Source: Pseudomonadota bacterium (GTDB taxonomy: Bacteria; Pseudomonadota; Alphaproteobacteria; UBA828; JAPUJA01). Taken from it: DNA of 5,851 nt. Made by a program: the position numbers and the translations under genes. The notes below the pieces were generated by a model. It was not told the DNA's origin. It saw only the letters and a program-made list of their open reading frames with translations, and did no database searches. The stretch spans positions 1 to 5,851 of the forward strand of contig JAPUJA010000138.1 in the NCBI GenBank assembly GCA_027296525.1. Reading direction: 5' to 3'. This document shows positions 1 through 5,851 of the stretch, piece by piece. Each line of letters starts with the position of its first letter. Within the stretch, counting starts at the first letter, position 1.

Positions 1-557
1 AGACAGGCTATTTGGACGGCCATCTTCTCGTGGCGATGCCCACGATGAGCGATCCGCGGTTCGCGCGGACGGTGATCTACCTGTGCGCGCACACCGCCGA
101 TGGCGCGATGGGCCTGGTCATCAACAGGCTCCTCGACTCGCTCACCTTCCCTGACTTGCTCGAGCAACTCGGCATCCAAACGTCGAACGTGAGTGACGAG
201 ATCCGCGTGCATTTCGGCGGGCCGGTCGAATCGGCGCGCGGCTTCGTCCTTCACTCGACCGATTATATGCACGACGCCAGCATGATCGTCGATGGCAACA
301 TCGCGCTCACCGCGACCGTCGATGTGCTCAAGGCGATGGCGGACGGAATGGGCCCCCGCCGGCACCTGCTCGCGCTCGGTTACGCGGGCTGGGCGCCCGG
401 CCAGCTCGATGCCGAAATCCAGGCCAACGGATGGCTCCTTTGCCCGGCGGACGAAAACCTCGTCTTCGGCACGGACGTGATCTCCAAATGGAGCCAGGCG
501 GTCGACAAGATCGGCATCGACATCACCAAGCTCGCGACGGAATCGGGCCACGCCTAA
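1..557 (+). CDS. YqgE/AlgH family protein (UPF0301/DUF179), 5' partial
   Basis: This is a member of the YqgE/AlgH (UPF0301) family of small, probably cytoplasmic proteins. Their biochemical role is not settled; the AlgH name comes from a proposed link to alginate regulation in Pseudomonas. Family landmarks are clear. Numbered from the TTG at 12, they are an N-terminal GHLLVAMPTMSDPRF stretch (3-17), GLVINR (34-39), HFGGPVE (67-73) with RGFVLHSTDY just after, and LGYAGWAPGQLDAEI (122-136) followed by NGWL. The reading frame stays open to the left edge, where codons for Thr-Gly-Tyr precede that TTG. The family normally has Gly-Tyr-Leu at this point, so the TTG is most likely an internal Leu and the true start lies outside the window, perhaps 10-30 residues upstream. 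The TAA stop is at 555-557. The gene converges on the GNAT gene and is not part of its operon. The family call is firm; the function is unknown. Confidence 0.93.
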   Translation, partial: TGYLDGHLLVAMPTMSDPRFARTVIYLCAHTADGAMGLVINRLLDSLTFPDLLEQLGIQTSNVSDEIRVHFGGPVESARGFVLHSTDYMHDASMIVDGNIALTATVDVLKAMADGMGPRRHLLALGYAGWAPGQLDAEIQANGWLLCPADENLVFGTDVISKWSQAVDKIGIDITKLATESGHA

Positions 558-599
558 GGCCCCTCGCCGGCCCCTCCACGAAAATCAACCAAGATCCCA

Positions 600-619
600 G
601 CCGCGCGCGCGAGCGCGGC
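600..619. terminator. GC-rich hairpin between convergent genes, possible bidirectional terminator
   Basis: A perfect 7-base inverted repeat (GCCGCGC at 600-606, GCGCGGC at 613-619) with a 6-base loop lies in the 80-base gap between the ends of the YqgE and GNAT genes. The position suits a terminator serving both. Neither side has an adjacent run of T. On the minus strand a T-rich stretch (TTGGTTGATTTT) comes about 10 bases after the stem. In DNA this rich in GC such a stem can arise by chance, so the call is tentative. The rest of the gap shows nothing else. Confidence 0.3.
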
Positions 620-637
620 GAAGCGGCGCATCGGCTC

Positions 638-1246
638 TCAAGCCGGCGGCGCGTCCTCCTTCCGGAAGTCTTTTTCGATCAGCGCGTAGAGCAGATGATC
701 GTGCCAGCGCCCGTTGATGCGCAGATATTCATGGGCGTAGCCTTCGCGGCGAAAGCCGCACTTCTCGAGCAAGCGGCGGCTCGATTCGTTGTCGGGCAGA
801 CACGCCGCCTCGATTCGGTGAAAGTCGAGCGGGCCGAAGCAGTCGGTCAGAAGCCCGCGCAGCGCCTCGGTCATGTAGCCCTGGCGGGCGTAAGGCTCGC
901 CGATCCAATAGCCGAGACTGCAGGACTGGGCGACCCCCCGCTGCACGCGGCTCAAGGAGATCCCGCCCAAAAGCTCGTCGCTCTCTCGGTGAAAGATGAA
1001 GAAGGCGCAACCCAGATCCTGTTCCTGGTCCTGGGCCGCGCGGCGCAGCCGCCGGCGATAGGCGCTTTTGCTCAGCGCATCCTCGGCCCAGCTCGGCTCC
1101 CAGGGCTCGAGGAAGGCACGGGAGATGGTTCTCAAGCGGATCCAGGCATCGCGATCACGCCGGTGGGGCGGGCGTAGGTAAACACGCGAGCCCGTGATTG
1201 TGGCCGCCAGCCCTTTCGCGCGCGAGAGGCCGATGAGGCGGGTCAA
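638..1246 (-). CDS. GNAT family N-acetyltransferase, RimJ/RimL type
   Basis: A 202-residue acetyltransferase of the GNAT fold, which transfers acetyl from acetyl-CoA to an amino group. It resembles the RimJ/RimL branch, whose founders acetylate N-termini of ribosomal proteins, but the substrate here cannot be read from sequence. Landmarks: RVYLRPPHRRDRDAW (21-35), the LEPWEP segment (46-51) typical of RimJ-like proteins, GYWIGEPYARQGYMTEAL (112-129) forming the acetyl-CoA pyrophosphate-binding motif, and PDNESSRRLLEKCGF (151-165) with the conserved Asn. The chosen start is a TTG at 1246-1244. It overlaps the TGA of the TusA-like gene as TTGA and has a GGAAG at 1252-1256, five bases upstream. 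No in-frame ATG precedes the conserved N-terminal region, so a later start would cut into the fold. It is the last gene of the thrC unit and probably depends on translational coupling to the gene before it. Confidence 0.9.
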   Translation of the reverse strand: MTRLIGLSRAKGLAATITGSRVYLRPPHRRDRDAWIRLRTISRAFLEPWEPSWAEDALSKSAYRRRLRRAAQDQEQDLGCAFFIFHRESDELLGGISLSRVQRGVAQSCSLGYWIGEPYARQGYMTEALRGLLTDCFGPLDFHRIEAACLPDNESSRRLLEKCGFRREGYAHEYLRINGRWHDHLLYALIEKDFRKEDAPPA

Positions 1247-1467
1247 GCGGGCTTCCGAATGCGAAAGACGTAGACCCCCTCCTCCTCATGCCATTCTTCG
1301 AGAGTGGTCTGCGTCGTCTGGCAAAAGGCCTGAAAATCTGCCACCGAAGATGGATCCGTCGCGAGCACTTCGAGGAGCCCGCCGGGCGGCACCTCGCGCA
1401 AGGCCTTCTTGGCCCTGAGCACAGGCAGTGGGCAGATGAGGCCGGTGGCGTCGAGCCGATGCAACAT
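1243..1467 (-). CDS. TusA-family sulfurtransferase (SirA/YeeD-like small protein)
   Basis: A 74-residue protein of the TusA/SirA family, small cytoplasmic carriers that pass sulfur as a persulfide on a single Cys. The signature is plain: LDATGLICPLPVLRAKKAL (5-23), with the sulfur-carrying Cys12 in a CPLP motif, followed by the usual GGLLEVLATDP strand (29-39) and a short C-terminal domain ending in VYVFRIRKP. A second Cys (49) is not part of the signature. E. coli TusA, which serves tRNA 2-thiouridine synthesis, is 81 residues, so the length fits. Other family members act in sulfur oxidation or molybdenum-cofactor work, so tusA itself is not assigned. The ATG at 1467-1465 has a strong GAAGGGG (1474-1480) six bases upstream. 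The gene follows the M16 stop by 17 bases and its TGA overlaps the GNAT start. It is easily missed because the same frame stays open upstream through the M16 gene. Confidence 0.9.
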   Translation of the reverse strand: MLHRLDATGLICPLPVLRAKKALREVPPGGLLEVLATDPSSVADFQAFCQTTQTTLEEWHEEEGVYVFRIRKPA

Positions 1468-1473
1468 CGCACG

Positions 1474-1480
1474 CCCCTTC
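1474..1480 (-). promoter_or_regulatory. ribosome binding site of the TusA-like gene
   Basis: GAAGGGG on the minus strand, six bases before the ATG at 1467, inside the 17-base gap after the M16 stop. It fixes the start of the 74-residue protein within a much longer open frame. Confidence 0.6.
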
Positions 1481-1484
1481 GCGG

Positions 1485-2747
1485 TTAACCGGAGAGCCGC
1501 GCGCGGATCGCGTCGAAGCTTTCCAACCCGTTGATCGGGCCGGTCGCGGCGAGGGTCGGGCGGCCACTCTCGACGAGGCGCCGCGCGAGCCGTGCGACCG
1601 CCTCGGAGTCGACCGCCTCGATCTCGGCGATGAGCTCGGGCACGGGAACGACCCGCCCGTAAATGAGGAGCTGACGGGCGAGCTGCTCGCAGCGCGCCGA
1701 GGTGCTCTCGAGAGACATCAAAAGCCCCGCCTTGATCTGCGCGTGCGCGCGTTTCAACTCCTCCTCGCGAGCCGGCCTCTCGACCTTCACGATCTCGTCG
1801 CAGATCACGGGCACGAGCTCGCCCAGCTGTTGGCTGCCCGTGCCCGCATAGATGCCGAAGATACCGCCGTCCAGATAGGCCGAGGCGAAGGAGAAAACGG
1901 AATAGGCGAGCCCGCGCTTCTCGCGCACTTCCTGGAAGAGCCTGGAGGACATGCCACCGCCGAGCAGCGTCGAGAGCACTTGCTGGGTATAGAAATCCGC
2001 GTCCCCATAGGCCACGCCGTCGAACCCGACGATGAGGTGGACCTGCTCGTAGTCCTCCGTCTCGCGCCACTCGCCGCCCGCGTAGCGCGCGGGCTCGCGC
2101 GCCTCGCGACCCTCGGTTCGAAGCGAATCGAAGAGCCCGGCGGCGAGCTCGACGAAGCGGCGGTGCTCGATGTGCCCGGCGGCGGAGAGCACCATGCGGG
2201 GCGCGTGATAACGATCCGCCATGTAGCCCGCGAGTGTCTCGCGCGACATCTCGGCAATCAGAGGCGCGGGCCCGAGGATCGTGCGCCCCATGGGCTGATC
2301 GGGATAGGCCGCTTCCTGGAAGCGGTCGAACACGAAATCGTCCGGCGTGTCGTTGACCTGGGCGATCTCCTGGATGACGACCGTGCGCTCCCGCGCGAGC
2401 TCCTCCTCATCGAACACGGAGCGCTGGAGGATGTCGGCGAGGATGTCGAGCGCGAGCGGGACGTCCTCTTTGAGCACCTTCGCCGTATAGGCCGTCTGTT
2501 CGCGCGAGGTGTAGGCGTTGATATGCCCGCCCACGGCCTCGATCTCTTCGGCGATGGCTTGCGCGCTGCGGCTCTCGGTCCCCTTGAAGGCCATATGTTC
2601 GAGCATGTGCGAGACGCCGTTGTCCCCGGCGCTCTCGTAGCGCGAGCCCGTGTCCACCCAGACGCCGACCGAGGCGGTCTCGACCTGAGGCATGGTCTCG
2701 CTCACGACACGCAGTCCGTTGGGGAGGGTCGTGACCTCGACCGTCAT
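1485..2747 (-). CDS. M16 family zinc peptidase (mitochondrial processing peptidase-like)
   Basis: A 420-residue zinc metallopeptidase of family M16 (pitrilysin/insulinase clan), close in length and layout to the beta subunit of mitochondrial processing peptidase. The N-terminal domain carries the inverted zinc motif HMLEH (His47, Glu50, His51), with a downstream Glu, probably Glu127 in ERTVVIQEI, as the third ligand. NAYTSREQTAYTAKVL (78-93) is a typical substrate-strand region. The C-terminal half has the glycine-rich GGGMSSRLFQEVREKRGLAYSV (263-284, with Arg278 and Tyr282), matching the conserved Arg/Tyr region of the M16 C-terminal domain. All catalytic residues are present, so it should be active, probably as a homodimer. 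There is no signal peptide, so it is likely cytoplasmic. The ATG overlaps the thrC stop (ATGA), and AAAGGAG lies eight bases upstream. The natural substrate of such bacterial enzymes is generally unknown. Confidence 0.95.
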   Translation of the reverse strand: MTVEVTTLPNGLRVVSETMPQVETASVGVWVDTGSRYESAGDNGVSHMLEHMAFKGTESRSAQAIAEEIEAVGGHINAYTSREQTAYTAKVLKEDVPLALDILADILQRSVFDEEELARERTVVIQEIAQVNDTPDDFVFDRFQEAAYPDQPMGRTILGPAPLIAEMSRETLAGYMADRYHAPRMVLSAAGHIEHRRFVELAAGLFDSLRTEGREAREPARYAGGEWRETEDYEQVHLIVGFDGVAYGDADFYTQQVLSTLLGGGMSSRLFQEVREKRGLAYSVFSFASAYLDGGIFGIYAGTGSQQLGELVPVICDEIVKVERPAREEELKRAHAQIKAGLLMSLESTSARCEQLARQLLIYGRVVPVPELIAEIEAVDSEAVARLARRLVESGRPTLAATGPINGLESFDAIRARLSG

Positions 2748-4153
2748 GCCACACGCTCCTTTGGACGGGCGCGCCGCTCCTCGCGCATGTGCCGTTTCAA
2801 GTCATCGGGATCGTTGGGCAGCACCGTGACGCGCTCCTCGCGCTCCTCGAGATCCGCGAGCCGGTCGGGAAGCGCGGGACGCCGCCCGGTCGCCCGCTCC
2901 ACCGCGTCGGGAAACTTCGCGGGATGAGCGGTCGCGAGCGCGACCCGGGGTATGGCGCGATCGAGGCCCGCCATCCTCAGGGCGGCGACGCCCGTGGCGG
3001 TGTGCGGGTCGATGAGACTGCCGGTCTCGCGCTCGATCGCGGCGATGGTCGCGAGCGTCCGCTCGTCATCCACGCGCGCCGCGCCGTAGAGCGCACGCAC
3101 AGGAGCCATCCGCTCAGGTTCAAGCGTCAATTCGCTATTCACGCCGAAGCCCTCCATCAATGCCGCGACGGCCGCCCCATCGCGATCCTGAAGCTCAAAC
3201 AGAAGCCGCTCGAAATTGCTCGCGACCTGAATATCCATGGCGGGGCTGATCGTCGGCTCGACCGTGCTGCGGCGATAGGTTCCGCTCGCGATGAAGCGCG
3301 CGAGGATGTCGTTTCGGTTGGTCGCAACGATCAGACGCGAGATGGGAAGGCCCATCATTCGCGCGACGTGGCCCGCGAAGACGTCGCCGAAATTCCCGCT
3401 CGGCACGGCAAAGACGATCTCGCGTGCGCCGAGCGCGAGCGCGCTCGCGAAATAATAGACCGCCTGCGCCATGTTGCGCGCCCAGTTGATCGAGTTGACC
3501 GCGCCTAGCCGCATCTCGGCGCGGAAGGCGGCATCGGCGAAGAGCGCTTTGACGAGCGCCTGGCAGTCGTCGAAGGTGCCTTCGAGCGCGACGTTGTGAA
3601 TGTTTTCGGCCTGAACGGTGGTCATCTGGCGGCGCTGCACCTCGGAGATCCGGCCCTTGGGATGGAGGATGAAGAGCTCGAGATTGGCCCGCCCGCGGCA
3701 GGCCTCGATCGCGGCCGATCCGGTGTCGCCCGAGGTGGCGCCAAGGATCGTCAGGCGCTCGTCTCGCTCGCCCAGAAAATGGTCGAACAGCCGCGCCAGC
3801 GGCTGCAGGGCGACGTCTTTGAAAGAGAGGGTCGGCCCGTGATAGAGCTCGAGGATCCATTCACCGGCACCGATCTGACGGAGCGGCGCGACCGCACGGT
3901 GGTCGAAGCCGGCATAGGCGTCGTCGGTGAGACGCGCGAAGCTTTCCGCCGCGATCGTCTCGCCCAGAAACGGCGCCATCAACTTGCACGCGAGCTCGGG
4001 GTAGGCGAGCCCCTTCAGGGCGTCGAGGTCGGAGGTCGAAAAACGCGGCCACTCTTCGGGCAGGTAGAGTCCGCCGTCGGGCGCCAGGCCCGCGAGCAGC
4101 GCCTCCTCGAAATCGACGGCGGGGGCCTCACCCCGGGTACTGACATAGCGCAC
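2744..4153 (-). CDS. thrC: Threonine synthase
   Basis: Catalyses the last step of threonine synthesis, converting O-phosphohomoserine to threonine and phosphate with pyridoxal phosphate, in the cytoplasm. The 469-residue length fits the ThrC form of proteobacteria and fungi. It opens with the family N-terminus RYVSTRGEAP (2-11) and GLAPDGGLYLPE (22-33). The PLP lysine is Lys112 in GPTLSFKDVALQPL (106-119). Next come GATSGDTGSAA (138-148), the phosphate-holding PSGNFGDVFAG (251-261), DPHTATGVA (382-390) and AHPAKFPDAV (409-418). The C-terminal 30 or so residues are highly charged and look less conserved. The start is a GTG at 4153-4151; the nearby ATG is out of frame, and GTG puts the N-terminus exactly where the family begins. 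Its ribosome binding site is weak (a GCGGA about eight bases upstream). It heads the unit thrC-M16-tusA-like-GNAT and ends in an ATGA overlap with M16. Confidence 0.97.
   Translation of the reverse strand: MRYVSTRGEAPAVDFEEALLAGLAPDGGLYLPEEWPRFSTSDLDALKGLAYPELACKLMAPFLGETIAAESFARLTDDAYAGFDHRAVAPLRQIGAGEWILELYHGPTLSFKDVALQPLARLFDHFLGERDERLTILGATSGDTGSAAIEACRGRANLELFILHPKGRISEVQRRQMTTVQAENIHNVALEGTFDDCQALVKALFADAAFRAEMRLGAVNSINWARNMAQAVYYFASALALGAREIVFAVPSGNFGDVFAGHVARMMGLPISRLIVATNRNDILARFIASGTYRRSTVEPTISPAMDIQVASNFERLLFELQDRDGAAVAALMEGFGVNSELTLEPERMAPVRALYGAARVDDERTLATIAAIERETGSLIDPHTATGVAALRMAGLDRAIPRVALATAHPAKFPDAVERATGRRPALPDRLADLEEREERVTVLPNDPDDLKRHMREERRARPKERVA
2756..2762 (-). promoter_or_regulatory. 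ribosome binding site of the M16 peptidase gene
   Basis: AAAGGAG on the minus strand, eight bases before the ATG at 2747 and lying inside the last codons of thrC. Together with the ATGA overlap it supports this start and suggests the gene can be initiated independently as well as by coupling. Confidence 0.65.
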
Positions 4154-4190
4154 GAGATCGTTCCGCGTTTCAACTTTTTGGGAAGACGAG

Positions 4191-4217
4191 ATTATCCCCG
4201 GCCCCGACCGCAGGCAA
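4191..4217 (-). promoter_or_regulatory. possible sigma-70-type promoter of the thrC unit
   Basis: In the 109-base gap between the M32 stop and thrC, the minus strand reads TTGCCT (4212-4217) and GATAAT (4191-4196), separated by 15 bases. GATAAT matches five of six -10 bases. TTGCCT, preceded by C, partly resembles the alphaproteobacterial CTTGAC box. The spacer is shorter than the usual 17. Transcription would begin roughly 30 bases before the GTG of thrC. No leader peptide rich in Thr or Ile codons and no convincing attenuator are visible, and no strong terminator for the M32 gene is seen in the gap either. Confidence 0.33.
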
Positions 4218-4262
4218 GCGAGCCCCCAGACCCGACCCTTCGGCAGCGCACGGAACGTCCGG

Positions 4263-5801
4263 TCACGTCAGATACCGCTTCTTGAGATGCGCCTTGAAGA
4301 ATGCCGCATCGAGCGGCCGACCGCTGGCGGCGCGGATGAGCTCCGCGCTCGAGTGGAACGAGCCGAACCCGTGGATATTTTTCCGAAGCCATTCGAGCAA
4401 CGGACGGAAATCGCCCTGGGCGATCCGCTCGGGCAGCTCGGGCTCATCGCGCGTCGCGGCGTCGTAGAGCTGCGCCGCCGCAACCGCCCCCAGGGTGTAA
4501 CTCGGGAAATAGCCGAACAGCCCCACCGCCCAGTGAATATCCTGAAGGCACCCCTCTTGATCCGTCCTCGGGCGGATGCCCAGGAATTCGGCCATCCCCT
4601 CGACCCAGGCGCCGGGAAGATCGGCGACCTTCAGATCACCGGCGAGCATCGCCTTCTCGAGACGGTAGCGCAGCATGACGTGGAGCGGATAGGTCACCTC
4701 ATCGGCATCCACCCGGATGAGGCTCCGCGCGACCGTGCGATAATGGCGTTCGAGGTTGGCGGCCTCCCACGCCCGCCCGCTCACGTCCGTGTGGGGGGCG
4801 AAGGCCTCCTTGATCAGCGGTTGGACGAAGCGGATGAACTCGCTGCCTCGGCAGACCTGCATCTCGACGAGCAGCGACTGGCTCTCATGCAGGCCCATGC
4901 CGGGCGCGGCGCCGACGGGCTGGTCGAGCCAGGCGCGCGGAAGACCGAGTTCGAAGAGGGCATGGCCCGTCTCGTGCAGAACAGCCATGAGCCCCGGAGC
5001 GAAATTCTTCTCGTCATAGCGGGTCGTGATACGCACGTCCGATGGCGTGCCGCCGCAGAAGGGATGCTCGCTCACATCGAGGCGTCCCGAATCGAAGTCG
5101 AAGCCGAGCGCCTCCATGAGACGGTGCGCGAGCGCGCGTTGGGCCTCGATCGGGAAAGTCCCCTCGAGGGGCAGGGGCTTGGGGCCTTTGGCCTGATGCT
5201 CGAGGACCTCGTCCACGAAGCCGGGAAGGAAGCGGCCGAGCTCGTCGAACAGCGTGTCGATGGTCTCGACCTTTATTCCGGGCTCGTGGCTGTCGATGAG
5301 CGCGTCGAAGGGGCTAAGCCCGAGGGCATCGCCGAGCGCGGTGCCGAGCTCGCGGACGCGCGCGAGCAAGGGCTCGAAGGCCTCGGCGAAGCCCGCGAAG
5401 TCGTCCTCGGCCCGCGCCCGACGCCAGCGCATCTCGCAACGCCCGCGCGCCTTGGTGTAGGCTTCGACGAGCTCGGCCGGAAGCGCCTGGGCGCGTTTGA
5501 TCTTGCGCCGCATCTCTCTCAAGTTCGCCCGCTCCCAGGGACCGAACGAGGCGAGCTCCTCCTCCGCCCGGGCGACGAGCTCGGCAAGCGCGGGATCGGT
5601 GAGGATCTCGTGGCCCATGACCTCGAGGGTCGCGATCTGGGCCGCGCGCGTTTCGGCGCCGCCCTCGGGCATCATGGTCGCCCAGTCCCACCCCAACACG
5701 GCGCCCGCCCCCTCGAGATGCGAGAGCCGTTGAAAGCGCGCCTCGAGCGCGCCGTAGGCGGGCGGCAGCTCCTCAGGCCCGCGCCGGGACGGCGGCGTCA
5801 T
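4263..5801 (-). CDS. M32 family metallocarboxypeptidase (carboxypeptidase Taq type)
   Basis: A 512-residue zinc (or cobalt) carboxypeptidase of family M32, which removes residues one at a time from peptide C-termini, probably in cytoplasmic peptide recycling. All the family signature motifs are present in order: HPF (246-248), DVRITT (255-260), the HETGH zinc site (276-280, His276, Glu277, His280), HESQS (305-309, Glu306 the likely third ligand), IRVDAD (362-367) and GCLQDIHW (417-424), then GYFPSYTLGA (430-439). The length is normal for the family (about 490-510), there is no signal peptide, and it appears intact. The ATG at 5801-5799 has GAAGGA (5811-5816) nine bases upstream and overlaps the stop of the preceding reading frame as ATGA. 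The 109-base gap to thrC suggests it belongs to the upstream operon, though read-through into thrC is possible because no clear terminator is seen. Confidence 0.96.
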   Translation of the reverse strand: MTPPSRRGPEELPPAYGALEARFQRLSHLEGAGAVLGWDWATMMPEGGAETRAAQIATLEVMGHEILTDPALAELVARAEEELASFGPWERANLREMRRKIKRAQALPAELVEAYTKARGRCEMRWRRARAEDDFAGFAEAFEPLLARVRELGTALGDALGLSPFDALIDSHEPGIKVETIDTLFDELGRFLPGFVDEVLEHQAKGPKPLPLEGTFPIEAQRALAHRLMEALGFDFDSGRLDVSEHPFCGGTPSDVRITTRYDEKNFAPGLMAVLHETGHALFELGLPRAWLDQPVGAAPGMGLHESQSLLVEMQVCRGSEFIRFVQPLIKEAFAPHTDVSGRAWEAANLERHYRTVARSLIRVDADEVTYPLHVMLRYRLEKAMLAGDLKVADLPGAWVEGMAEFLGIRPRTDQEGCLQDIHWAVGLFGYFPSYTLGAVAAAQLYDAATRDEPELPERIAQGDFRPLLEWLRKNIHGFGSFHSSAELIRAASGRPLDAAFFKAHLKKRYLT

Positions 5802-5851
5802 TCGTCCCCATCCTTCGCGGGCCGGCGGCGGTGGTAGAGCACGAAGATCAC
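5798..5851 (-). CDS. C-terminal end of an unidentified protein, partial at the window edge
   Basis: Reading leftwards from the right edge, a frame is open for 17 codons and stops at a TGA (5800-5798) that overlaps the M32 start as ATGA. The encoded tail is VIFVLYHRRRPAKDGDE: a short hydrophobic run followed by a basic cluster and a charged end. This would suit the end of a membrane helix with a cytoplasmic tail, but 17 residues cannot identify a family. The evidence is the ATGA overlap, a style also used between thrC and M16 here. A stretch this short is often open by chance in GC-rich DNA, so the call is moderate. Confidence 0.45.
   Translation of the reverse strand: MIFVLYHRRRPAKDGDE
5811..5816 (-). 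promoter_or_regulatory. ribosome binding site of the M32 carboxypeptidase gene
   Basis: GAAGGA on the minus strand, nine bases before the ATG at 5801. It supports the chosen start and lies within the end of the putative upstream coding sequence. Confidence 0.5.

Noticed and set aside
12..14. TTG at 12 as the start of the YqgE gene
   Set aside because: The in-frame codons before it encode Thr-Gly-Tyr, matching the family's usual Gly-Tyr-Leu at this place, so the TTG is better read as an internal Leu of a gene cut by the window edge.
431..1177. Plus-strand open frame of 248 codons running from inside the YqgE gene across the GNAT gene
   Set aside because: It overlaps the end of YqgE out of frame and is antisense to the GNAT gene; the protein has no recognisable features.
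1468..2070. Extension of the TusA-like frame upstream, which would give a 275-residue protein
   Set aside because: The added region is the M16 gene read in another frame and is Arg/Ala-rich without domain features. The TusA family N-terminus begins right after the ATG at 1467, which has its own ribosome binding site.
1743..2927. Plus-strand open frame of 394 codons crossing the M16-thrC junction
   Set aside because: It is antisense to two well-identified genes, has no recognisable family features and low-complexity composition, so it is a shadow of codon bias.
4222..4243. Small CCGA/TCGG inverted repeat downstream of the M32 gene as a terminator
   Set aside because: The stem is only four base pairs and is not followed by a T-run, so it is too weak to call.
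4154..4262. Threonine/isoleucine leader peptide or attenuator ahead of thrC
   Set aside because: No short frame rich in Thr or Ile codons and no pair of competing hairpins could be found in the gap.
2789..4285. Plus-strand open frames of 239 and 229 codons opposite thrC
   Set aside because: Both lie antisense to a fully identified threonine synthase and show no domain or plausible start signal.
4287..5837. Plus-strand open frame of 516 codons opposite the whole M32 gene
   Set aside because: It mirrors the M32 gene almost end to end, resembles no protein I recognise, is rich in Arg/Gly/Glu/Leu, and is the usual product of GC-biased codons read on the opposite strand. The minus strand carries every M32 motif.

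Overview
The window looks like chromosomal DNA of a GC-rich alphaproteobacterium, possibly from the Hyphomicrobiales (Rhizobiales). This rests on the strong G/C bias at third codon positions and on the order threonine synthase, then an M16 (mitochondrial-processing-peptidase-like) protease, then a RimJ/RimL-type acetyltransferase, which I know as a common alphaproteobacterial arrangement. The protein sequences also fit that class. No lower taxon can be supported from the sequence alone.

Layout. The left edge (to 557, plus strand) is the C-terminal part of a YqgE/AlgH-family protein whose start lies outside the window. After an 80-base convergent gap with a GC-rich hairpin, everything else reads on the minus strand. 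From right to left these are: the last 17 codons of an unidentified gene running off the right edge (5798-5851), an M32 metallocarboxypeptidase (4263-5801), a 109-base gap with a possible promoter, threonine synthase thrC (2744-4153), an M16 peptidase (1485-2747), a small TusA-like sulfurtransferase (1243-1467), and a GNAT acetyltransferase (638-1246).

How the genes fit together. thrC, M16, tusA-like and GNAT look like one transcription unit. thrC and M16 overlap by ATGA, M16 and tusA-like are 17 bases apart with a good ribosome binding site, and tusA-like and GNAT overlap by TTGA. The M32 gene overlaps the fragment upstream of it by ATGA, so it probably belongs to a separate upstream operon. 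The products do not form an obvious single pathway: threonine biosynthesis, peptide or protein turnover (M16, M32), sulfur relay (TusA) and N-acetylation. This is a housekeeping neighbourhood.

I found no mobile element, CRISPR array, tRNA, rRNA, phage gene or defence gene, and nothing I would call a new biological system. The points worth a second look are modest: the TusA-like gene inside the thrC-M16-GNAT unit, the overlapping non-ATG start of the GNAT gene, and the unidentified gene at the right edge.
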